From: Flavipsychrobacter sp.
GTDB taxonomy: Bacteria > Bacteroidota > Bacteroidia > Chitinophagales > Chitinophagaceae
Direction of reading: 5' to 3'
NCBI GenBank assembly: GCA_016786565.1
Contig: JAEUVY010000031.1
Location: 62,001 to 126,000 of the forward strand
Length of the DNA stretch: 64,000 bases
The notes under the pieces are model-generated. The model was not told where the DNA came from. It saw nothing but the letters and a program-made list of their open reading frames with translations, and did no database searches. The translations under genes were made by a program, and so were the position numbers. Shown in pieces: positions 51,815 through 59,026 of the stretch (within the stretch, counting starts at the first letter, position 1; every line of letters starts with the position of its first letter).

Positions 51815-51840
51815 AAAGTTACCAAAATTTGGTAACTTTG
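51815..51840 (+). promoter_or_regulatory. parDE promoter with perfect operator palindrome
   Basis: AAAGTTACCAAA, one central base and TTTGGTAACTTT form a perfect 12-bp palindrome. Its right arm contains the -7 box TAACTTTG (51833-51840). This is the arrangement expected for an autoregulated toxin-antitoxin operon. Confidence 0.75.
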
Positions 51841-51856
51841 TATGAAAATCTGTAAC

Positions 51857-52108
51857 ATGGGACGAAATACGTCAGTATCCCTGGGGCCTCACTTCGAAAC
51901 CTTTATTGAAGAAAAGGTGAGCGATGGCAGGTATCAAAATGCAAGTGAGGTAATAAGGGCGGGACTGAGATTGCTTGAGGAAGAAGAAAATCGCATTTTA
52001 TTGCTGAGGAGTGCCATAGAGGAGGGAGTGAAGAGCGGTATTGCATCTGATTTTACCCCTGAAACGCTTTTGGATAGATTGAAAGCACAGAAGCGGTCAA
52101 ATGGCTAA
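51857..52108 (+). CDS. parD: ParD-family antitoxin
   Basis: 83 residues from the ATG at 51857 (MGRNTSVSLGPHFETFIEEK). An N-terminal ribbon-helix-helix DNA-binding domain (TSVSLGPHFETFIEEKV, then GRYQNASEVIRAGLRLLEEE) is followed by a C-terminal extension that should wrap the toxin. This is the ParD/CopG type. It neutralises ParE and represses the operon. The palindrome at 51815 is the likely operator. It overlaps the parE start by eight bases. A Met five codons upstream is less likely, since it would lie closer to the promoter box. Confidence 0.92.
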   Translation: MGRNTSVSLGPHFETFIEEKVSDGRYQNASEVIRAGLRLLEEEENRILLLRSAIEEGVKSGIASDFTPETLLDRLKAQKRSNG

Positions 52109-52397
52109 ATACTTCCTGTCCAATAAGGCCGTTAGTGACCTGTCTGATATTTGGGGCTACACCTATGAAACATGGTCTGAGCGGCAAGCTGATAAGTATT
52201 ATTCACTGCTGCTGAACACTTGTAAAGAGTTGGCCAAACACCCGGACATGGGTAAAAGATATGAAAGTGTGTTTCCCGACCTGCGTGGGTGTAGAATAAA
52301 TCAGCACATTGTTTTTTACTTAGTACGAGAAGACGGAATATTTGTTGTGAGAATTCTGCACGGCGGAATGGATCTGAAAAGCCGGCTGAATGAATAG
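52101..52397 (+). CDS. parE: ParE-family toxin
   Basis: 98 residues of the RelE/ParE fold: MAKYFLSNKAVSDLSDIWGY, ETWSERQADKYYSLLLNTCK, HPDMGKRYESVFPDLRG, then VFYLVREDGIFVVRILHGGM. ParE toxins typically poison DNA gyrase, though some relatives act otherwise. Translation is coupled to parD through an eight-base overlap. The protein is full length with no visible inactivating change. Confidence 0.92.
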   Translation: MAKYFLSNKAVSDLSDIWGYTYETWSERQADKYYSLLLNTCKELAKHPDMGKRYESVFPDLRGCRINQHIVFYLVREDGIFVVRILHGGMDLKSRLNE

Positions 52398-52473
52398 CGT
52401 ATGTGTCGTGTTTCTAACTAAAATTTTGTGGACACCAATGTGATGAGTGCGCACGTTCATTTGTTTTGATGCT

Positions 52474-52540
52474 ATGGTGTTTTCATGCCTAACAAACGCT
52501 GCACCGCGGGATCCGCATTGCAAATGCGGACCAGTGGAAT
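52474..52540 (+). repeat. REP-like palindromic element, copy C
   Basis: ATGGTGTTTTCATGCC, TAACAAACGC, ACCGCGG, then CCGCATT GCA AATGCGG (a perfect 7-bp hairpin with a 3-nt loop) and ACCAGTGGAAT. It ends about 18 bases before the next start codon. Confidence 0.6.
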
Positions 52541-52557
52541 TTTAGTAATTTCATTAC

Positions 52558-53526
52558 ATGAAGATTTGGCTGAGGGTACTGGGAATGTTGACCGTTGCAT
52601 TATTGATAGTGCCAGCATTGTTTGTTGTTTATCGAGTGCTGTTTCCTATATTCTACTTCATGGTTTTGGTAATATTCTTCAAAAGCGATGACGATGCTTT
52701 TTTTTATGGATATTGGGTAATAGCTTTTTTGTTGACAATTTTTTTGTCGAGATTCTTAATAAAAGTGTTTGAGCGATGGAAGACTTCAATGGTGTTTCTT
52801 CCAAGCGTTGCTGCAGTAATTTTCACCATTTTCGCCATAAACGTATTTCCATACTATGGCAGATTTCCGGATGTTACTGTTGCCAACCTGATTAACAGAG
52901 ACAAAAGAGAAGTAGCATCAGCGATTGCGCACGCCAACAATGGTCACCCTGCGCCGCCTTTTTATGCCGTTGATAAAAGACGGGTAGAACAGGCCTTCAG
53001 GAAATATAATGAGCCATTTGCTGCCTTGATCAAATTAAAATTGGCACTGAGCAAGTCGCCCTTCCGTTCGAAAAGTGAGCAACCTGTAGTAAATGATACA
53101 CTTGACTTCGATCTGTATAGACTTTTAATTGGTTTGCCGGATGAAGTGGTGACTAACATTATTGTTGATACGATAGTCTATGATAAAAGTTTTCGAATGT
53201 TGTTTGTTATGACGATATCCACGAACGATTTGAACAGATATGCCGGTAAAATTTTTATTGGGAATAGACAATTGGGCGATAGTGCTTTGATAAAATTGTT
53301 TCCATACGAACCGGCTCTGTTCCCCGTTCAAGATTCTAAAGAGGTACTTATCTTATCTATGCGAAAAACGCATTTTACTGACGCTTATGGATTCAAAAGC
53401 CCCCTTGACAGCGTTTTTTGGAAGGCACCCCTATTTACCGAAAATGCAGAAGTTGACACTTCATATTTAATGAACCGAGTTTGGGCCGGTCATAGGTCTT
53501 CCTGTCCGTTTATACTTGTTCCTTAA
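52558..53526 (+). CDS. Hypothetical membrane protein
   Basis: 322 residues. Three or four transmembrane helices occupy the first ~110 residues (LRVLGMLTVALLIVPALFVV, FYFMVLVIFF, YWVIAFLLTIFLSRFLI, then VFLPSVAAVIFTIFAINVFP). A ~210-residue soluble domain follows (RDKREVASAIAHANNGHPAP, then LIGLPDEVVTNIIVDTIV). I do not recognise a family. The soluble part, between strands and helices, probably faces the periplasm. It stands alone, and its promoter region overlaps the REP-like element. Confidence 0.65.
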   Translation: MKIWLRVLGMLTVALLIVPALFVVYRVLFPIFYFMVLVIFFKSDDDAFFYGYWVIAFLLTIFLSRFLIKVFERWKTSMVFLPSVAAVIFTIFAINVFPYYGRFPDVTVANLINRDKREVASAIAHANNGHPAPPFYAVDKRRVEQAFRKYNEPFAALIKLKLALSKSPFRSKSEQPVVNDTLDFDLYRLLIGLPDEVVTNIIVDTIVYDKSFRMLFVMTISTNDLNRYAGKIFIGNRQLGDSALIKLFPYEPALFPVQDSKEVLILSMRKTHFTDAYGFKSPLDSVFWKAPLFTENAEVDTSYLMNRVWAGHRSSCPFILVP

Positions 53527-53631
53527 AGCCAGTGCCAGAAGGAGAGCCCCGCTTTTTTTAATAGTTGAAGCTGGATCAAAAAGTCGTTTTTTTTGCCAGC
53601 GCAGCAGTAAATGTGTTAACATTGCCGTGTC

Positions 53632-53958
53632 ATGAGTTGGTTGTATTTGATCATTGGCGGGTTTTGTGAGGTTGCGTTTGCGTTCTGTCTGGGAAAGGCA
53701 AAGGAGGCGACCGGAACAGAGATGTGCCTGTGGTATGCGGGTTTCCTGATGATGCTGAGCCTGAGTATGGGGCTGCTGATAAAGGCTACGCAAACGCTGC
53801 CTATCGGCACTGCCTATGCTGTATGGACGGGCATAGGTGCTGTGGGTACTGTGCTGGTGGGGATACTGGTGTTTAAGGAGCCGGCTACCTTTCTGCGGCT
53901 ACTTTTTATGACCACGCTTATAGGGTCTATAATAGGTCTGAAGGTGGTGTCGCATTAG
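53632..53958 (+). CDS. SMR-family exporter (SugE/Gdx-like)
   Basis: 108 residues with four transmembrane helices. The start MSWLYLIIGGFCEVAFAF contains the essential membrane Glu13. The GTAYAVWTGIGAVGTVLVG segment of helix 3 and the IIGLKVVSH end are typical of SMR proteins. MSW at the start and TAYAVWTGIGAVG favour the SugE/Gdx branch, whose characterised members export guanidinium, over multidrug EmrE. No guanidine riboswitch is apparent upstream. The protein works as an antiparallel dimer in the inner membrane, exchanging substrate for protons. Confidence 0.88.
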   Translation: MSWLYLIIGGFCEVAFAFCLGKAKEATGTEMCLWYAGFLMMLSLSMGLLIKATQTLPIGTAYAVWTGIGAVGTVLVGILVFKEPATFLRLLFMTTLIGSIIGLKVVSH

Positions 53959-54067
53959 CCAATAGTGGCGTGGTACCTATGTTTGTCGGCATCGCAGCCG
54001 ATTCGTTTCATTTTTCTAAATTTATGCACAGCCGCCGGCAATAATACAAACAGCGGACCGAAAACAA

Positions 54068-54418
54068 ATGAAGAAGGAGCGAATCTACAAGTTGGTTTTT
54101 GCGAGTGTTTATCCGCTGTATATCAAAAAGGCGGAGGCGAAGGGCCGTGCCAAGGAGGAGGTGGACACCATCATTTATTGGTTGACCGGATATGATGAAG
54201 CCACGCTGAAAGACCAGATAGAGCGGAAGACGGACTTTGAGACCTTCTTTGCTGAGGCGCCGATGCTGAGCCCGAATGTGGATAAGATAACCGGCGTGAT
54301 ATGCGGCTACCGGGTGGAGGAGATAGAGGATGAGCTGATACGCAAAATGCGCTATCTGGACAAGCTGATAGATGAACTGGCCAAGGGAAAAGCGATGGAA
54401 AAGATATTGAGAAAGTAA
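54068..54418 (+). CDS. DUF2200 family protein
   Basis: 116 residues matching the DUF2200 family end to end: [20 protein letters not shown], then [20 protein letters not shown] and [20 protein letters not shown], ending with a basic amphipathic helix ([19 protein letters not shown]). It is a small soluble cytosolic protein of unknown biochemical function found widely in bacteria. It lies 26 bases before the Crp/Fnr-type regulator and may be co-transcribed with it. Confidence 0.9.
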   Translation: MKKERIYKLVFASVYPLYIKKAEAKGRAKEEVDTIIYWLTGYDEATLKDQIERKTDFETFFAEAPMLSPNVDKITGVICGYRVEEIEDELIRKMRYLDKLIDELAKGKAMEKILRK

Positions 54419-54443
54419 GGGTAGGGTTTAAGAATTGTCAGTG

Positions 54444-55037
54444 ATGGAGCTAAAACAATTATTCGTCGGGTTTATGAACAGACTGTTGCCGCAGATGGTG
54501 GTGACAGATGATCGTATCATGTGTATGCTTGAGGCAATGGATGAGGTGCATCTGACCAAGGGGGAGCTTGTGCTGAAACAAGGACGGGTGAGCAACTACT
54601 ACCTGCTGCTGGATGGCTATATGCGCGGTTATACACACGATGAAAACGGCGCGGAGGTGACCACCAATTTCTTTGCTGGGCCGAGGGCAGTGCTGGACGC
54701 TACATCGTTTTTTGGCAGGCAGCCATCGCGCGAGAATATTGTGACGCTTACGGATTGCCGCGGATACCTACTGACCCTTGATGTGTTGAACAAACTATTT
54801 CATGAAATGCCCGAGTTCAGAGAGTTTGGCCGGGCAATACTGGTACGTGAGCTGGTGATAGCACAAGAGCAGAAGCTGGCGCACATTAATCTGTCGGCCG
54901 AGGACAGATACCGGCAGCTGGTGGAGCGTGATGCAGGATTGATGCAGCATGCGCAGTTGCGGCACATAGCCTCTTTTATGGGTGTTACAGATACATCGCT
55001 GAGCAGGATAAGGAGAGAGCTGGCGAACAAGAAGTAG
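54444..55037 (+). CDS. Crp/Fnr-family transcriptional regulator
   Basis: 197 residues from the ATG at 54444 (MELKQLFVGFMNRLLPQMVV). A cyclic-nucleotide-binding-like domain (KGELVLKQGRVSNYYLLLDG, then VTTNFFAGPRAVLDATSFFG) is joined by a long helix to a C-terminal winged helix (LRHIASFMGVTDTSLSRIRREL). No Fe-S cysteine cluster is seen, and the cAMP-contact residues are not conserved, so the ligand is unknown. Two TGTCA-NN-TGGCA sites follow the gene and precede the membrane protein at 55181, which is its likely target. Confidence 0.9.
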   Translation: MELKQLFVGFMNRLLPQMVVTDDRIMCMLEAMDEVHLTKGELVLKQGRVSNYYLLLDGYMRGYTHDENGAEVTTNFFAGPRAVLDATSFFGRQPSRENIVTLTDCRGYLLTLDVLNKLFHEMPEFREFGRAILVRELVIAQEQKLAHINLSAEDRYRQLVERDAGLMQHAQLRHIASFMGVTDTSLSRIRRELANKK

Positions 55038-55048
55038 ATCCCGGTTAG

Positions 55049-55082
55049 TGTCAAATGGCAGGTGGGTTCTTGTCATTTGGCA
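55049..55082. promoter_or_regulatory. Twin operator-like palindromes TGTCA-NN-TGGCA
   Basis: TGTCAAATGGCA (55049-55060) and TGTCATTTGGCA (55071-55082) are identical apart from the middle. Their starts are 22 bases apart, about two helical turns. They lie between the Crp/Fnr gene and the 55181 gene. A CCTTTG/CAAAGG inverted pair and a -7-like TTCCTTTG follow at 55106-55125. Confidence 0.5.
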
Positions 55083-55180
55083 AGTGTCGCGTCGTTTTCA
55101 GTTCGTTCCTTTGCATTGACAAAGGCGGGTATAGTACATTGTTATTACCTGCCGAAGCGATCATCTGAAAATCTCCTTTT

Positions 55181-55882
55181 ATGGTTTCTCTTCCTTTTTA
55201 TGTTTATGTGGTCTTTGCCACCGCTGTGATGTTTGCTGCTTTTATGCTGCTTTACTCTGTACGGTTCGATAGGCAATGGATACTTGCCATTGCCGGGTGG
55301 CTTTTGTTGCAAACAGGCGTGGGGCTTTCGGGTTTTTATGCTGACTTCAGTGGTCTGCCGCCACGATTTTTGCTGATGGTAGCACCGCCGGTGCTGATGA
55401 TAGTACTTGGTATCGCTACGGCAAAAGAACGTGCAGTGTTTGAAGGGATGAACGCAAGGGCTTTATTGTTACTGCATACAGTGCGGGTGCCGATAGAGTT
55501 GTGCCTGTATTGGTTGTGGCAGGCGGGTATGGTGCCGGAAGCGATGACCTTTGAAGGGCACAATCCGGATATTTTATGCGGACTGACAGCCCCGGTGGTC
55601 TATTATTTTGTGTTTGTACGCAAGGTCGCCGGTGCAAAGGCTATGCTGTTGTGGAATGCGGGCTGCTTAGTGCTTCTGGCAAATATTGTGGTACATGCAG
55701 TTCTGGCCGCACCTACGGCATTTCAACGTATTGCGTTTGATATGCCAAACGTAGCCATCGGTTATTTTCCATTCAATTTGTTGCCTGCTTTTCTGGTTCC
55801 CGTGGTATTGCTGTCGCACGTAGTAAGTATTCGATATCTTGTGAAAAGCGGGTGGCGAAATGGTATGGTGACTGCGTCTTAA
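55181..55882 (+). CDS. Polytopic membrane protein, likely target of the Crp/Fnr regulator
   Basis: 233 residues with about seven hydrophobic helices (FYVYVVFATAVMFAAFMLLY, WILAIAGWLLLQTGVGLSGF, FLLMVAPPVLMIVLGIATA and others). It contains RVPIELCLYWLW near residue 107 and GHNPDILCGLTAPVVYYFVF near residue 127. Similar proteins adjacent to Crp/Fnr regulators occur in Bacteroidota and are annotated as hypothetical. I cannot assign a transported or bound molecule. A terminator follows. Confidence 0.7.
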   Translation: MVSLPFYVYVVFATAVMFAAFMLLYSVRFDRQWILAIAGWLLLQTGVGLSGFYADFSGLPPRFLLMVAPPVLMIVLGIATAKERAVFEGMNARALLLLHTVRVPIELCLYWLWQAGMVPEAMTFEGHNPDILCGLTAPVVYYFVFVRKVAGAKAMLLWNAGCLVLLANIVVHAVLAAPTAFQRIAFDMPNVAIGYFPFNLLPAFLVPVVLLSHVVSIRYLVKSGWRNGMVTAS

Positions 55883-55890
55883 AAATATAA

Positions 55891-55920
55891 GCGAGGCTGC
55901 CTGATGCCAGACAGCCTCGC
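55891..55920. terminator. Bidirectional terminator between convergent genes
   Basis: GCGAGGCTG, a 12-nt loop and CAGCCTCGC, preceded by an A-rich stretch. It lies between stops at 55882 and 55951. Confidence 0.75.
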
Positions 55921-55950
55921 CTATCAAGTTGTAATCACTTATAAATTCAG

Positions 55951-57648
55951 TTATTGTTTCAGGATGCTGTAGACTGAAGCATTGCCATCCTGATCTACTG
56001 CCTGCAGGATGTATACTCCTTTGGCGAGTGGCGTAGTGTCGAATGAGCCACGAGCAACGTCGGACATTTCTGCAACTACTGCGCCTGTTACCGAGAGCAG
56101 TGTCACCTTCTTCATTATTTCACCGCCTTTATTGCTGAAGTTCAGCATGCCGGTTGTAGGGTTAGGGAAGATGTCCAGGTTCCTGTTGGTAGCAATACCT
56201 GTTACAGATGCTGTGCTTGTAGGTAATGGTATCATGGCGCCACCTGATGCCAGTGCTACCCACAGACCAAATGCAGGGCCGTTGCTGTTGGTGGCAGGCG
56301 ACAGGAATCCTGAAGCCACTACTGTGATAGCGTCGCCATCCAGACCAAGTGTGGTGAGCGGCGCGCTGTACCTTTTGAGGATTGTAGTTGCAGCAGCGTT
56401 GAGCAGGTCGAGCGTGTAGTTGCTTGTTTTTACTTTCACATATCCACCGCTTGCAAAGTCGCCGAACGCAATGTCGTTCACAAGTGTTGCAGATCCCGCA
56501 TTTACGTCAACCGCAGGCGCGTCTGTGCTGCCGTGGATAACCAGCAGATCAGTGCTGTCTGATGCTGATGTTGAGATCTCGCGGCCCTGGTCGTATATGC
56601 TGAGACGGAAAGGAGCCGCTGCCGCAGATGGCGTATAGCCGGTAGGGCTGACAAGGCCGTTTGCCACTATGATGTAGCGCTTGTCGGATGTGAGTGTGGT
56701 GGTGAGGCTGTAGATAGTGTCGGCCACACTTGTACTGTTCTTAGGAGCTACACCCAGCGTTACCGGTACACCTACCGGTGCGTTTACGAATTGAGATGCC
56801 GTGCGGAAAGCGAAGTTGTCGAGCAGCAGTGTGCTGTTCAGGTACACGTCTACGCTGTCGGCAATGGCATCGGCACAGTTGTGGATGACCTGTACCCTTG
56901 CAGTTTCATCGAGCGGAATGAGCGCACCACCCGCAGCCGGAGCGGCCCACAAGCCGAAAGCAGGTCCGCCGCTGTTTACGGCAGGGTTCAGGAAGCCGGA
57001 TGCGACTATAGTAGCGGATGCTCCTGTGAGGCTGAGTGTAGAAAGAGGCGCTGAATATCTTTTTACTACTGTGCCGGTAGCGGTTGTTACGTCTATGATA
57101 TAATTTGCTGTAGGGAGAGACAGATAGCCGGTGCTGTTGAAGTCGCCGAACGGAATGTCATTTACGAGTACAGAGTTGCCGGCGCGTACATCTACCACAG
57201 GTGCGTCGGTGGAGCCATGCACCACGAGCAGGTCTGTGTTGGTTGATACAGATGCTGTTTCGCGGGCAGCGTCATAAACCGACAGGCGGAAAGGGACTGA
57301 GGACGATGCAGGGCTGTATCCCATAGCGCTTTCAATACCGTTTGCTACGAGAATGTATTTTTTTGCGGGGTCGAGTGTCACAGATATGCTGTAGAATGTA
57401 TCTGCCACACTTGTGCTGTTTTTGGGTGCTACAGACAATCTTATGGGCGTTCCGGCGGCAGGTGCGTCAATGAAGCCTGTTGCGGTGCGGAAGGCGAAGT
57501 TGTCGAGCAGGATCCCGTTGTCAAGATACACATCCACTGAGTCGGCAGCGAGGTCGGCGCAGTTATGGATAACCTGTACACGTGCTGTTTGTGCGTTTGC
57601 AGCGATAGAAGCTACGAGAGCTGATGCTAATAGAAGTTGTTTTTTCAT
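55951..57648 (-). CDS. Surface protein with two DUF4397 domains and a T9SS type A tag
   Basis: 565 residues from the ATG at 57648, which begins a proper signal peptide (MKKQLLLASALVASIAANAQ); an upstream start would add 30 non-signal residues and precede the -7 box. Two tandem ~235-residue repeats each start ARVQVIHNCAD, continue through SVDVYLDN and LVVHGSTDAPVVDVRAG, and end GPAFGLWAAPA. Each is a DUF4397 module (a beta-sandwich of unknown function). The last ~80 residues are a type A sorting domain (LDIFPNPTTGMLNFSNKG, ending in YILQAVDQDG). The two repeats are very similar, so the gene grew by internal duplication. The product should be a cell-surface or secreted protein. Confidence 0.87.
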   Translation of the reverse strand: MKKQLLLASALVASIAANAQTARVQVIHNCADLAADSVDVYLDNGILLDNFAFRTATGFIDAPAAGTPIRLSVAPKNSTSVADTFYSISVTLDPAKKYILVANGIESAMGYSPASSSVPFRLSVYDAARETASVSTNTDLLVVHGSTDAPVVDVRAGNSVLVNDIPFGDFNSTGYLSLPTANYIIDVTTATGTVVKRYSAPLSTLSLTGASATIVASGFLNPAVNSGGPAFGLWAAPAAGGALIPLDETARVQVIHNCADAIADSVDVYLNSTLLLDNFAFRTASQFVNAPVGVPVTLGVAPKNSTSVADTIYSLTTTLTSDKRYIIVANGLVSPTGYTPSAAAAPFRLSIYDQGREISTSASDSTDLLVIHGSTDAPAVDVNAGSATLVNDIAFGDFASGGYVKVKTSNYTLDLLNAAATTILKRYSAPLTTLGLDGDAITVVASGFLSPATNSNGPAFGLWVALASGGAMIPLPTSTASVTGIATNRNLDIFPNPTTGMLNFSNKGGEIMKKVTLLSVTGAVVAEMSDVARGSFDTTPLAKGVYILQAVDQDGNASVYSILKQ

Positions 57649-57976
57649 TTTGTTTAGGTTTTCGTCAAAAGTATTAAACAAAATGTCGTCACATTGTTTG
57701 TTTGGTTTGTTTAACAAATGTTTGTGAATGTTAAACAAAAAATATTAATCGGAGATTAATCAAAGTGCTGTTTTGGACACGAAAAGTGTCTTCGAGATGG
57801 TGTGAATCGGGGCTAATCTAAAAATATAAACCATAAATAAAACAGTATTTCTGCTGTTTTTTGGCAAATAGTGGCAGGGTACATTTGTTCAGCAGGTTGT
57901 GATAAATGTGCCCATGACCGGCTGTAGTTTATCTGAAACAATATTTCATCACCAATAAAAACAAGTTTCCGGAAAC
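57649..57976. promoter_or_regulatory. Divergent intergenic region with operator-like palindrome
   Basis: It holds the -7 box TACTTTTG (57666-57673, minus strand, 17 nt before the DUF4397 ATG). It also holds a 10-bp inverted repeat, TTTGTTTAAC (57706-57715) and GTTAAACAAA (57730-57739), with a related ATTAAACAAA at 57674. The side facing the catalase-like gene shows no clear box. Confidence 0.5.
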
Positions 57977-59005
57977 ATGAAAAGTAAAAATGAAAAGGCC
58001 GCTGCGTCAGGGCCTGATTGCAGCACTGATCCGATAGGGTCGCTGAAGCAGATGTTCATCAACACTACGATGGGCACAAGGGTGAAAGCGGGTCAATGCC
58101 CCGTAAGGAGGGCTGTGTTCCTGAAGCCACATGGAGTGGTTAAGGCTGAGTTTATTGTATTGCCCGGTCTACCGGCGAAGTATCGCGTGGGTATTTTCGC
58201 TCACGAGAAGTTTGAGGCGTGGATGCGCTTCTCAAGCGATACAGTGCCGGGCAATCCCGACATGAAGACGACAGTTGGTGTAGGCATCAAATTGTTTGGT
58301 GTGCCCGGCAAGAAGCTGCTGTCGCAGGATGAGGATGCAACAACAGCAGATTTTTTGTTGCAGAACATGAATGTATTTTTTGTAGACACGGCAAAAGACA
58401 TGTGCGAGTTTACAAAGGCAGGTGTAGTGGATCATGATTATGACAAATACCTGAAAGCCCACCCTGTAACAAAGAAAATTCTTGACGAAATGCAGAAGGT
58501 GGTGCCGAGTTGCCTCACTACACCGTATTGGAGCGGTTTGCCCTATTCATTTGGGAAGGAGTATGTAAAATATAAGCTTGTTCCTGTGGCGCCTCCGTTT
58601 GGTGCACCCGCTCAGCAAAATGGCCCCGACTATCTGGCGGCAGATATGCAGGCTAGGTTGAGCATGGGTGAGGCACAGTTTCAGTTTATGGTGCAGTTCA
58701 GGACGCATCCGGACAAGATGCCGCTTGACAAGGCCACTGTAGCCTGGGACGAACAGTTGTCGCCTCCGGTGCCTTTGGCTACCATAGTCATCAGGCAGCA
58801 GGATATAAACGCGCAGGGACAGGCGTCTTATGGTGAGAACCTTTCTTTCAATCCGTGGCGGACTTTGCAGGAGCATATGCCGCAAGGCAGCATCAGTGAG
58901 GCGCGCAAGGTAGTGTACCAGGCCGGTGCCGATTACAGGCGTTATCTGAACGGTGAGCCTGCGGTGGAACCCGATGCTCCCCGACAATTAAATCAACAAC
59001 CCTGA
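57977..59005 (+). CDS. Catalase-family heme protein (small, SrpA-like)
   Basis: 342 residues, shorter than true catalases (~480). Catalase-fold features are the distal His52 region (VFLKPHGVVKAEFIV), RFSSDTVPGNPDMKTTVGVG, DFLLQNMNVFFVDTAKDM and the proximal end NPWRTLQEHMPQGSISEARK. Such short catalase-like proteins include peroxidases and allene-oxide-synthase-like enzymes, and some lack high catalase activity. It starts an apparent operon with LodA-like and LodB-like genes, 21 nt before the former. The LodA-like enzyme should produce hydrogen peroxide, so this protein may remove it or use it as oxidant. No signal peptide is seen. Confidence 0.85.
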   Translation: MKSKNEKAAASGPDCSTDPIGSLKQMFINTTMGTRVKAGQCPVRRAVFLKPHGVVKAEFIVLPGLPAKYRVGIFAHEKFEAWMRFSSDTVPGNPDMKTTVGVGIKLFGVPGKKLLSQDEDATTADFLLQNMNVFFVDTAKDMCEFTKAGVVDHDYDKYLKAHPVTKKILDEMQKVVPSCLTTPYWSGLPYSFGKEYVKYKLVPVAPPFGAPAQQNGPDYLAADMQARLSMGEAQFQFMVQFRTHPDKMPLDKATVAWDEQLSPPVPLATIVIRQQDINAQGQASYGENLSFNPWRTLQEHMPQGSISEARKVVYQAGADYRRYLNGEPAVEPDAPRQLNQQP

Positions 59006-59026
59006 TAACTATAAAAATGTAAAACC

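Larger units (their letters stand above)
51304..51856. other. Repeat-rich intergenic region before parDE
   Basis: About 550 bases without a credible gene. It holds a REP-like element (51371-51448), copy 2 of the dispersed non-coding element (51461-51714) and the parDE operator/promoter (51815-51840). Confidence 0.7.

Noticed and set aside
49622-52540. CRISPR-like array from the repeated palindromes
   Set aside because: The repeats are far apart, irregularly spaced and without spacers or cas genes.
53527-53631. Guanidine riboswitch before the SugE-like gene
   Set aside because: Only about 105 bases are available, and none of the conserved guanidine aptamer motifs could be found.
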